In this document: piece after piece, positions 1 through 7,348 of the stretch | Layout: each line of letters starts with the position of its first letter | Numbering within the stretch: position 1 is the stretch's first letter | NCBI RefSeq assembly: GCF_008801405.1 | Contig: NZ_VZPV01000002.1 | Span: forward strand, 124,001-188,000 | Direction of reading: 5' to 3' | DNA length: 64,000 nt | Origin: Ralstonia insidiosa | GTDB lineage: Bacteria; Pseudomonadota; Gammaproteobacteria; Burkholderiales; Burkholderiaceae | Notes under the pieces: generated by a model | Seen by the model: only the letters and a program-made list of their open reading frames with translations | Database searches by the model: none | Told to the model about the DNA's origin: nothing | Position numbers and translations under genes: made by a program

Positions 1-22
1 CTTCGTCACACGCGACAACGCG

Positions 23-121
23 TTAAGAGCGCGTTATCATCCGCCCCCGCCCGCAGTACAGATCCGACATGGATCGGGCAAAGAAAAAGCCCGCGGGCCG
101 GGGGGCGAGCGGGCTTAACAT
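23..121 (-). promoter_or_regulatory. Leader-like small ORF overlapping a terminator hairpin
   Basis: On the minus strand a GC-rich hairpin has 8-bp arms at 87-94 and 109-116 and is followed by a T-rich run (revcomp of 79-88), the layout of an intrinsic terminator. A 32-codon frame (121 down to 23) runs through the hairpin, and its U-tract codons read GFFF. A TATAAT hexamer lies upstream on the same strand at 204-199. It could be an attenuator for a gene left of the window, or the terminator of the gene ending at 326. The three Phe codons may simply be the U-tract. Nothing else is supported in bases 1-325. Confidence 0.35.
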
Positions 122-325
122 CTTCAGCCTTTGACGACGAAAGATGGTCGGGTGTGCTTTGTGAACGAGCAATGCGCCGGAATTCACAAAGCGAGGCCAT
201 TATAAAAAGGTCACGCCCCCCGCCATACCCCAACAACGAGGGGGGTCCGCGCCGTTTTCTTTAAGGACTGTTCATACGTCCGATAAGAGACGCGCCTTAG
301 CCGACCACTTGGTCGCCGGATGGCC

Positions 326-1030
326 TCAAGCGCGGACGTTGGCTTCCGACATCACGCGAATGCTGCGCTCGATGCGGATCTGCACAATCAGCAGCACCAG
401 CATGATGAACGCCGAGAACAGCGCGGCAATCATGTACACCGAGATATAGACGCCCGAGCGCTTGCCGCTGGCATCCAGCTTGGCCTCATCCTTCGCGTTG
501 GAGATGCGCTCTTTCTCGGCGGCGTAGGCCATGTGGTAATCGACAAACACCTTGTTGACGATCGCGTAGAACGCCTCGCTGGTCTTGGCCTGCTTGGCCA
601 CATCGGCACGGCCCAGCACCTGGTCCAGATACGCCGTCTGCGAGGCCAGGAACGGCTCGCCCTGATCAGGATCTTCCAGCGCCCCGATCACCAGTTCATG
701 CACTTCCGCCTTGTCAAACTGGAACGATGCACCCAGCAGCGTCTTGCCGTGCTTGTTGATGACGTCCGCCAGTGCCGCTTCCAGCTTGGCCGCACCGGGG
801 TGCTGCTTGGCGGCATCCTCGCCCGCCCCCTCTGCCGCATCGTCGTCGAGCTTGAACGCCGAGGCCTTGATGTCGATGGCCTCCGAGACGGTTGCCGGCT
901 TGGCGTTGTAGTCGCTCACCGCGCTCACGCCCAGCACCACCACGCCCACCAGCACGATCGTGGCCAGCGCCAGCACGAGAATCCGCATCAGCTGCAGATA
1001 ACCACTTTCGACTTTATTGAGAACGCTCAT
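326..1030 (-). CDS. Two-helix inner-membrane protein of unknown function
   Basis: The 234-residue protein is not assigned to a known family. It has an N-terminal hydrophobic helix at about residues 14-37, a roughly 160-residue hydrophilic and mostly helical periplasmic-type region, and a second strongly hydrophobic helix near residues 195-218, followed by a short basic tail. A GGCAGGG ribosome-binding stretch sits just before the ATG. It lies 69 bp downstream of the thioredoxin-like gene on the same strand, so it may be the last gene of the copper-type operon, though a separate promoter in the gap is possible. No cysteine pair or metal-ligand cluster is visible. Confidence 0.7.
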   Translation of the reverse strand: MSVLNKVESGYLQLMRILVLALATIVLVGVVVLGVSAVSDYNAKPATVSEAIDIKASAFKLDDDAAEGAGEDAAKQHPGAAKLEAALADVINKHGKTLLGASFQFDKAEVHELVIGALEDPDQGEPFLASQTAYLDQVLGRADVAKQAKTSEAFYAIVNKVFVDYHMAYAAEKERISNAKDEAKLDASGKRSGVYISVYMIAALFSAFIMLVLLIVQIRIERSIRVMSEANVRA

Positions 1031-1099
1031 TTCCCTGCCTTTGTTGTGAATTGGGGCCGGGATTATTTCAGAGCGCTTCCTCCAGTAGGTTAAGAGAGC

Positions 1100-1606
1100 T
1101 TAGTGTGCGAGCGCCGCGTCCAGAGCTTCCGGCGTGAGCAAACCGCTCGATGCATGACGCTTGCCGTCGGCGCGCAGGATGATCGTGCGTGGCATCTCGC
1201 CCTGCCAGCCGGGGTCCAGCGCGGCGCGCATGCGCTCGGGCATGGCTTCGGCATTGGCGTATTGCGGCATGCGCGCGAGGCCGACCTTGCTGTCGCGCGC
1301 CAGCGGCGCCAGCTCTCGGTTCATCATGTTGGCCTGTTCCGGGCCGTCCATCGCCACCATCACCACGTCCACGTTTTGTTTGGCAGTGCGCCGCCATTGC
1401 GCGATACGGCCGATATTCTCGCGACAGTAACTGCAATCGAGCGACCAGATTTCGACGATGAGCGGGCGGGTGCGCGGCGCCTGCAGCAGCGCCGGCACGT
1501 CGCGCGCGAGCAGCGGCTGGAAGTGCAGTGCTTCAGCGGCCTGCACGACAAACGCTGCGGCAAACAGCGCCGCTCCCATCACCCAGGTCTTCACGCGGAT
1601 GTTCAT
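1100..1606 (-). CDS. TlpA-like periplasmic thioredoxin-fold protein
   Basis: The 168-residue protein starts with a signal peptide (cleavage predicted near AQA-AEA, about residue 24). It carries a redox motif CSYC at residues 58-61 within a WSLDCSYC strand, and a later MPRTII segment that supplies the cis-proline of the thioredoxin fold. Family knowledge suggests a thiol oxidoreductase working on exported proteins or on copper-site cysteines. Its start overlaps the stop of the upstream BNR gene by 4 bp, implying translational coupling in the same operon as the TonB receptor. A role in maturing a copper-binding partner is inference. Confidence 0.8.
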   Translation of the reverse strand: MNIRVKTWVMGAALFAAAFVVQAAEALHFQPLLARDVPALLQAPRTRPLIVEIWSLDCSYCRENIGRIAQWRRTAKQNVDVVMVAMDGPEQANMMNRELAPLARDSKVGLARMPQYANAEAMPERMRAALDPGWQGEMPRTIILRADGKRHASSGLLTPEALDAALAH

Positions 1607-2874
1607 AGCGCAGCCTCCAGGGTTGCGTTGGCGGAAACCGCCTGGGTCACGTCGATCAGCCGATAGCCCTCAGCCTGCGTGCGCCACGACAGGTAGATGC
1701 GGCCATCGCGCGCGAGCAGTTGCGGATGGTCGCTGCCGCTATCGGTGCGCGCCAGGCTGACCGGCGCCGTCCAATGCGCGCCGCCATCAGTCGACTTGCG
1801 CAGCAGGATCTGCATGTGGTCGTCGGCAAATTGCTTCCAGGCGAGCCACAGCGTGCCATCGGCAGCCAGCAATGCCGGGTGCGATGCCTGCGCACCCGCT
1901 TGCGCGGAACCGGCAAACGCCCAGGCACCGCCAATCGGTCGGCCATCTGCCGAGAGTCGGCTGTAGAACAGCCCCGGCTTGTCCTGCTGCACCGAGAACC
2001 ACGCCATGTGCCGCACACCATCGGCCGTCACGGCCAGGGCCGGGCCGTGGTGCGGGCAGGCATCGACACGCCACTCGGAAAACGTCGCGCGCGTGATGGC
2101 AAACGGCGTGTTGTCGACGGGCAAGGTCGCCAGCGCGTGATCGCGAATCTGCCCGGCAAACACGTTGCGCCACAACGCGAGCATGTGGCCGTTGGCATCC
2201 GGCGCCAGCGCAATGCGGCAGCACTCGCAGGTCTGGTCGATCACCTTGCGCTCCGGCGCGAACGTGGCGCCCCGGTCGGTGGAGACGGTGTAGTACACCG
2301 CCGCACCGTCATACGGCTGCTTGGCTGCCTGCGCGCGCAGCAGGTCACGCTTGTCGATCCACGTGATGAAGATGCGGCCGTCGCCGTCCACCGCAATCGA
2401 ATCGAAGCGGTGTGTGATCGGCTGGCGATCATGGTGAACGACGATGGGCGCGCTCCACGTCTTGCCGCCGTCCAGCGAGCGCGAGAAGCGCACGTAGCCC
2501 GTGTACGGCGCATCGAGCGGACGCGACCAGCTCACGTACAGCGCACCGTCGGGGCTGGCGATCACCTTCGGGCGGTTCTCGCCGTCGGTGTAGATCGGCT
2601 CTGGCTGCGGGTTGATGCGCTGCGGCTTGGACAGCGTCTTGCCCAGGTCATCGGACGACGCAACCACCACATGCTGCCCTTCGGCCCACGTCACCCACAA
2701 CCGGCCCGCCTTGTCGAACGCGGCCGTGGTGGCGAGCTGCGCGCGTTGTGGCTGGGCGGCAACCTTGCCCGCCATGGCACCGTGGTCGTGCCCTTCATGC
2801 GCGAATGCCAACGTACTTGCCAGCGCCAGCAGCAGCCCGGCGGCCCATCGGGACAGTGGAGGAATCGAATGCAT
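1603..2874 (-). CDS. Secreted BNR/sialidase-like beta-propeller protein
   Basis: The 423-residue protein has several Asp-box (BNR) motifs, for example SRSLDGGKTW near 131-140, STDRGATF near 198-205 and a later STDGGAHW, as in exo-alpha-sialidase-like propellers. The start at 2874 overlaps the TonB-receptor stop as TAATG and gives a clean signal peptide. Cleavage after AFA (residue 25) would leave histidine as the first mature residue, in HEGHDHG. A CECC cluster sits at 216-219. Both are unusual for a sialidase and suggest metal, probably copper, binding. Its place in an operon headed by a copper-sensing leader supports that, and true sialidase activity looks unlikely. The metal role is inference. 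Confidence 0.8.
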   Translation of the reverse strand: MHSIPPLSRWAAGLLLALASTLAFAHEGHDHGAMAGKVAAQPQRAQLATTAAFDKAGRLWVTWAEGQHVVVASSDDLGKTLSKPQRINPQPEPIYTDGENRPKVIASPDGALYVSWSRPLDAPYTGYVRFSRSLDGGKTWSAPIVVHHDRQPITHRFDSIAVDGDGRIFITWIDKRDLLRAQAAKQPYDGAAVYYTVSTDRGATFAPERKVIDQTCECCRIALAPDANGHMLALWRNVFAGQIRDHALATLPVDNTPFAITRATFSEWRVDACPHHGPALAVTADGVRHMAWFSVQQDKPGLFYSRLSADGRPIGGAWAFAGSAQAGAQASHPALLAADGTLWLAWKQFADDHMQILLRKSTDGGAHWTAPVSLARTDSGSDHPQLLARDGRIYLSWRTQAEGYRLIDVTQAVSANATLEAAL

Positions 2875-5201
2875 TACAGACGCCATTTCAGTTGCCCATA
2901 GAAGGTGCGCGACGGATACGGGTGGTACACGAAATACTTCCGATCGGTCAGGTTGTCGACGCCGAGCGCCAGCGTGAAGTGCTTGTCGATGCGATAGCTG
3001 GCTTTCAGGTCCACCGTGAAGAAGCTGCTGGTGCCGCCGTAGACATTGGGCAGCACATCGGTGTTGTCGAGCGTGCCGTACTGCCGGCCCGAATAGCGTA
3101 CACCCGCGCCCACCGTCCAATCCGGCGTGGCATGCCAGCTCGCGAACAGGTTGGCGCGTACGCGCGGCATGCGTGGCCAGGTCTTGTCGACATAGGTGGG
3201 GTTGGCGGCGTCCGCCAGCGTCTTGGCCTGCGTGAAGGCGACATTGGCCTCCACATCGACCCCGCGCACGCCCACGTCGCGCATCACGTCTTGCCCGGAG
3301 TAAGCAAGTTCGATACCGCGCGTGCGCACACGGTCAACGTTCTGCACGTTGGTCACGTTGGGCGTGACCAGAATGTTGGTCTGCGTGTAGATGCTGTCAC
3401 GCACGTCACTCTGGAACAGGCTCGTGCGCAGCGTGCCGTAGGGCACCGCCTGCTCGACGGTGAAGTCGAAATCGTTGGCGCGTTCGGGCTTGAGGTTGGG
3501 GTCGTTGTTGACGATGGTGTTGCCGCTGATCGCACCCTGGAACAACTCCGACACCGTCGGGAAACGCACCGCGCGGCCATACGACAGGCGCAGCAGCGTG
3601 TCTTGCGTGGCCTGCCATTGCAGCGCGGCCTTGGGGCTGAACGCATCTTCGGTGCGGCTTGCGTAGCCTAGCGTGGCATTGCCGTTGCCAAGCTGGCCGT
3701 TGTAGGCGCGCCAGGTTTCATAGCGCAGGCCCAGCGTCGCCAGCCAGCGCGGCGCAAAGGCCCAGGCGTCTTGCAGGAAAACGGCCTGCGTCTGCGTATC
3801 GCCCTGGTAGCTGGACTTGAGCGTTGAGATCGCCCCGGCCGACCAGTTGGTCGCGTTGAAGGTCTGGTTGCGCAGGTGGTACTGGTCGTAGTGGTAGCCG
3901 GTGGTGAAGGTATGGCCGGACACCATGGGCGAGATGGCCTTCACGTCAAAGTTGGACCAGCCCGTGCCATCGCCATAGAACACCGTGCCGGGGCCGTTGC
4001 CGGCGGCTGTGTTGGAAGCACGCAGGATGTCGCGCGTGACGTTGTAGGCCGAAGTATTGGCGTCGATCTTCCAGCCGCCGAGCTTGCCCTTGACGCCCAG
4101 GCCGTAGAGCCAGTTTTCCTGGTCGCCGTTCTGCGGGGCAAAGGCGTTCTGGGCGATGGTGTACGGCGTGCCGTTGACGAGCACGTTGCCCCCCGTCACG
4201 ACGTTGCCGGCCGCATCACGCAGGAAGCTCAGCGCCTGATCGTTGTAGTGGTTCTCCCAGTGGCCGAGCGTGAGCGATGCCTCCAGGCTGTCGCTAAACA
4301 CATAGCCCATGCGCAGCGTCTCTTGCAGTTGCTGCGTGCGCTCAAGCATCTGCGGCCCGAGAATCACGCGTGGCAGGCCGTTGGGGCCGAGGTCTTGCTT
4401 GGCGCCTGTTACCGGCACCGGCGTGCCGCCCGGCGTGAACCTGGAGTTGGGCGTGGCGTACTGCATCGGCTGGCTGTCGTTTTCCAGCCGATCGACCGAC
4501 AGCGCATACCAGAACTTGCCGATGCGATCGCCCAGCGATGCGCTCTCGTGGTTGCCGGTGACGTTGCGCGAAAATCCGTACGCATCGCTGAAGCGCTGGC
4601 TCATGACCTGCGTCTGGGCTGCGGCCTCGAAGGTCTCGGGCTTGCGCAACGTCATCGAAATGGTCGTGCCCATCGAGTTGCCCGGCAGCAGCGCCGAAAA
4701 CGGCCCGTACAGAATATCGACGCGCGCCAGGTCATCCGGCCCGACCATCGACCAACGCGGCGGGTAGCTGTAGCTGGAACCGAGCAGGTTCGAGAGCAGG
4801 ATGCCGTCGGCATACAGCAGGCCGCGCGCGCTCTGGATCTCGTTGAAATCGCGGCCGGCAAAGATGGAGTTGCGATCGCCAATGAAGCGGCGGCGCACCA
4901 TCACGTTGGGCTGGTATTTGACGGCGTCTTCGGTGGTGACGACGTTGCGGTCGGCCAGTTGGTCCGCGGTGACGGTCTGCACCACGGCCGGCGTGTTGCG
5001 GGCGAACGGCGCGGGCGCGGCGTTGGCGCGCACCACGGTGGGCGCGAGCTCCTGGGCAACAAGCTCAGGGGCTTGCGCGGTATCGTCGGCAAAGGCGGGC
5101 AACGAGATGGACAGCGGTGCTGCTGCGCTCAGGGCGAGCGCGGCACGGCACACCAGCGTGCGCTTGGGGCGGGCAGCCACAGCGCGCTTGTGGAATGACA
5201 T
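2874..5201 (-). CDS. TonB-dependent outer-membrane receptor, probably copper-related
   Basis: The 775-residue protein has a signal peptide (to about residue 38, SLPAFA), an N-terminal plug domain (QTVTADQLADRNVVTTEDAVKYQP region) and a long beta-barrel ending in the C-terminal aromatic/basic strand FYGQLKWRL typical of TonB receptors. The start at 5201 was chosen because it begins the signal peptide and has GGAG about 9 bases upstream. It imports a metal or metal complex with TonB energy. The upstream CruR-type frame points to copper or a copper complex (compare Bordetella BfrG), but the sequence alone does not prove the substrate. It overlaps the next gene as TAATG. Confidence 0.88.
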   Translation of the reverse strand: MSFHKRAVAARPKRTLVCRAALALSAAAPLSISLPAFADDTAQAPELVAQELAPTVVRANAAPAPFARNTPAVVQTVTADQLADRNVVTTEDAVKYQPNVMVRRRFIGDRNSIFAGRDFNEIQSARGLLYADGILLSNLLGSSYSYPPRWSMVGPDDLARVDILYGPFSALLPGNSMGTTISMTLRKPETFEAAAQTQVMSQRFSDAYGFSRNVTGNHESASLGDRIGKFWYALSVDRLENDSQPMQYATPNSRFTPGGTPVPVTGAKQDLGPNGLPRVILGPQMLERTQQLQETLRMGYVFSDSLEASLTLGHWENHYNDQALSFLRDAAGNVVTGGNVLVNGTPYTIAQNAFAPQNGDQENWLYGLGVKGKLGGWKIDANTSAYNVTRDILRASNTAAGNGPGTVFYGDGTGWSNFDVKAISPMVSGHTFTTGYHYDQYHLRNQTFNATNWSAGAISTLKSSYQGDTQTQAVFLQDAWAFAPRWLATLGLRYETWRAYNGQLGNGNATLGYASRTEDAFSPKAALQWQATQDTLLRLSYGRAVRFPTVSELFQGAISGNTIVNNDPNLKPERANDFDFTVEQAVPYGTLRTSLFQSDVRDSIYTQTNILVTPNVTNVQNVDRVRTRGIELAYSGQDVMRDVGVRGVDVEANVAFTQAKTLADAANPTYVDKTWPRMPRVRANLFASWHATPDWTVGAGVRYSGRQYGTLDNTDVLPNVYGGTSSFFTVDLKASYRIDKHFTLALGVDNLTDRKYFVYHPYPSRTFYGQLKWRL

Positions 5202-5264
5202 CGAGGTGGTCTCCGGATTGCGATGGCGCCGGCCATGCACGCGAACCTGCGTGCGGCCAGACGC

Positions 5265-5296
5265 AAAAGCGCCGCGAGGCTTAACCCCGCGGGCGC
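5265..5296 (-). promoter_or_regulatory. Hairpin between leader ORF and TonB receptor
   Basis: The hairpin begins two bases after the stop of the CruR-like frame. It has about 11 base pairs with one bulge (arms 5269-5279 and 5285-5296) and a short loop, followed by four T residues on the minus strand. It looks like a weak intrinsic terminator or attenuator in the 96-bp gap before the receptor. In Bordetella the corresponding gap is a Rho-dependent termination zone. Which mechanism applies here is open. Confidence 0.5.
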
Positions 5297-5297
5297 A

Positions 5298-5699
5298 TCA
5301 GATCGACAACGACGGAGACGCAGGCGGCGCGCGCGACTCGGCCACGCGCAGCGCACTGCGCGCATACACGGGTGCCGGGCTAGCCGGCTGCCGCACGCGA
5401 TAGATGAAATGGGCGGTGGGAACTTCCAGCGCCGGCGGCGATGCCAGCGCAAACCCGGCGGCAAACCCCGGGCAATACAGGCAGTGCGCCACACTGTGGT
5501 GGGCAGCCGAATCCTCGTTGGAGCCATCGCCTTGCAGGTCGATGGTCACCTGCACCGTGCTGCCATGCGGGGCCGTTGCGCTGCACAGGTCGACGGCGAG
5601 CGTGCCCGTGGCTGCCGCGCGTGCGGAAGCGAGCACCGGCGACAGTACATTCAGTACGATCGCAAGCCAGACGAGAGCGAGCCAGCGGCGATGGAGCAT
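5298..5699 (-). CDS. cruR: CruR-type DUF2946 copper-sensing upstream ORF
   Basis: The 133-residue protein has an N-terminal hydrophobic signal-like segment (residues 6-26), a CXXC motif (CLYC, residues 73-76) within HCLYCPG, and a C-terminal RAPP at residues 123-126, ten codons before the end. This is the signature of the DUF2946 leader peptides described in Bordetella. There, nascent-chain binding of copper to CXXC relieves ribosome arrest at RAPP and allows Rho termination before the TonB-receptor gene. The start at 5699 gives the signal segment, and no strong Shine-Dalgarno is visible. The gene heads a five-gene minus-strand cluster. The function is assigned by motif and synteny. The symbol is by analogy. 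Confidence 0.82.
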   Translation of the reverse strand: MLHRRWLALVWLAIVLNVLSPVLASARAAATGTLAVDLCSATAPHGSTVQVTIDLQGDGSNEDSAAHHSVAHCLYCPGFAAGFALASPPALEVPTAHFIYRVRQPASPAPVYARSALRVAESRAPPASPSLSI

Positions 5700-5824
5700 G
5701 GGGCGGGACGATGGAGTCCGGGGAGTATAGCGCTGCACATGGTTCCCCGTTTTGCCTGCGACGTACTGTCGCGCAACGTGCAAATCGGGCGGATCAAGTT
5801 GCAGTCCGCTGAGATTTATCCTTA

Positions 5825-5863
5825 ATTATGGAGTTGGCTATAATTTATACCGTAATCCATAAT
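5825..5863 (+). promoter_or_regulatory. AT-rich promoter flanked by inverted repeat
   Basis: A perfect 8-bp inverted repeat, ATTATGGA (5825-5832) and TCCATAAT (5856-5863), flanks a consensus -10 hexamer TATAAT (5839-5844). The ATG of the ATPase gene follows 14 bases later. The AT content contrasts sharply with the surroundings. The repeat is a plausible operator for an unknown regulator or for autoregulation through the ATPase's own C-terminal winged helix. No good -35 is visible. Confidence 0.5.
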
Positions 5864-5876
5864 CGAGTCTAAAGCG

Positions 5877-7076
5877 ATGGCACCCACCGATTCAGACACT
5901 GACACCGGCCGCTTCAATTTCCACCGCCAGGATCTCGCCCACACGCTGTGCGACAGCCTGGAGGGCAAGGGGCTGGCCGATGCGCGTTCCGGCCTGTTCC
6001 TGGCGGCGCCACGGCGCACCGGCAAAAGCACCTTCCTGCGCGAAGACCTCGTGCCCGAAGTCGAGCGCCGCAAATGGGTCGCCATCTACGTCGACCTCTG
6101 GGCCGACCGCGCCCGCGACCCCGGCCAGCTGATCGCCGATGCCATCAAGTCCAAACTGGCCGAATTCGACGGACCGATCGCCAAGCTGGCCAAGCAAGCC
6201 GGCATGGAGAAGGTGGAGGTACTGCGCGCCTTCACCTTCAATCTGGGCAAGATCGGGCTGCCGCCCGGCATCACCCTGGCCGATGCGCTGGAAGTGCTCT
6301 ACAAGGCAGTGCAGCGGCCGATCGTGCTGATCATCGACGAGGCACAGCACGCGCTATCCACCGAGGCCGGCACCAACGCCATGTTCGCACTCAAGGCCGC
6401 GCGCGACCAGATGAACCAGGGGGTGGCGGCACAACGGGGGCCGCACCTGTTCCTGGTGTTCACGGGCTCGAACCGCGACAAGCTTGCCAACCTGCTGCTC
6501 AACCGCACGCAGCCGTTCTTTGGCTCGCGCGTGACCAACTTCCCGCTGCTGGGCCGCGCTTATGTGTCGGCCTATACCGCGTGGGTCAACCAGCACTTGG
6601 CGCCCAACAACCAGTTCAAGGAAGACGACATCTTTGCCGCCTTCCAACTGGTCGGACACCGGCCGGAGATGCTCAAGGGCATCGTCAGCGAGATCGCACT
6701 GGAGCTGGGCGAGGCCGCCAGCCTGGGCGAGCTGCTCAAGCGCGGCGCGCAGGGCTTTCGTGACCGCATCTGGGGCGAAATCGAGAGCGAATACAGCGCC
6801 CTGACTGAAATCCAGCGCACCGTGCTGGCGGTGCTGATCGAGCGCGGGCAAGGCTACTCGCCGTTCTCGGAAGACGCGATGAAGGCCTACGCCGCCCGTC
6901 TGGGCCACAGTGATTTCTCCACCGCCACGGTGCAAGCCGCGCTCGACGCACTGCGCGACAAAAACCTGATCTGGAAGGAATCGCGCGGCGCCTACGCACT
7001 CGAAGACGAAAGCCTGGCGCTGTGGTTTCGTGAAACGCGCGGCGCGCACGCCGTGCCGCCGCGCTTGAGCGAATAA
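5877..7076 (+). CDS. AAA/STAND-like ATP-binding protein with C-terminal winged helix
   Basis: The 399-residue protein has a Walker A motif (APRRTGKST, about 44-52), a Walker B motif (VLIIDEAQHA, acidic pair 154-155), and a sensor-like FTGSNR at about 195-200. The C-terminal 100 residues resemble a winged helix, ending in YALEDESLALWF. The layout matches archaeal-type/STAND ATPases of the pfam ATPase_2/AAA_16 kind, whose substrates are mostly unknown. It is monocistronic, has an AT-rich palindromic promoter, and is followed by a hydrolase-gene remnant, which suggests insertion of accessory DNA. Regulatory, defence or toxin-linked roles are all possible, and none is shown. Confidence 0.75.
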   Translation: MAPTDSDTDTGRFNFHRQDLAHTLCDSLEGKGLADARSGLFLAAPRRTGKSTFLREDLVPEVERRKWVAIYVDLWADRARDPGQLIADAIKSKLAEFDGPIAKLAKQAGMEKVEVLRAFTFNLGKIGLPPGITLADALEVLYKAVQRPIVLIIDEAQHALSTEAGTNAMFALKAARDQMNQGVAAQRGPHLFLVFTGSNRDKLANLLLNRTQPFFGSRVTNFPLLGRAYVSAYTAWVNQHLAPNNQFKEDDIFAAFQLVGHRPEMLKGIVSEIALELGEAASLGELLKRGAQGFRDRIWGEIESEYSALTEIQRTVLAVLIERGQGYSPFSEDAMKAYAARLGHSDFSTATVQAALDALRDKNLIWKESRGAYALEDESLALWFRETRGAHAVPPRLSE

Positions 7077-7079
7077 CCG

Positions 7080-7240
7080 TCAGGTCTGCTGACGAAACAC
7101 CGCAACACGCGCGGCGATCGGTTCCGGCGCGTCCTCCAGGCTGTCATGCCCCACCCCGTGCAGCTGGTGGACGGGCCGCCTGCGAAAACAGCGCGCCGAA
7201 CAGCCGCAGGAAGTGCTCGGCGCGAGGCACTGCTCGCCAC
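7080..7240 (-). pseudogene. Remnant of an alpha/beta-hydrolase gene (C-terminus)
   Basis: The minus strand of this gap reads PVHQLHGVGHDSLEDAP followed by EPIAARVAVFRQQT and a stop, the usual C-terminal end of an alpha/beta hydrolase with the catalytic-His motif GVGHD. Upstream the plausible coding continues in another frame (HFLRLFGALFSQA). This indicates a frameshift and loss of the rest of the gene. No start or nucleophile region is present. It lies between the ATPase and the TraB/GumN gene. Confidence 0.45.
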
Positions 7241-7348
7241 CGTCGATTGCGCGACGGCGGCATGGGACGCGATGGGACGCGATGGCCGGCGCCCGCTAAA
7301 CTGCAGGCATCACGCTCACAAAATCACAAGATTTCTCGGGGAAGAGTC

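Noticed and set aside
1603..2874. Functional sialidase
   Set aside because: Asp boxes are present, but the arginine triad is not evident and the operon is copper-related with His/Cys clusters, so sialic-acid hydrolysis is not supported.
1720..2901. Long open frame on the plus strand opposite the BNR gene
   Set aside because: It is antisense to a protein with clear Asp boxes and signal peptide. High GC gives long spurious frames, and the translation is Arg/His-rich without domain features.
3876..5198. 440-codon plus-strand frame opposite the TonB receptor
   Set aside because: It mirrors the receptor coding sequence, has low-complexity Val/Arg/Gly composition and no ribosome-binding site.
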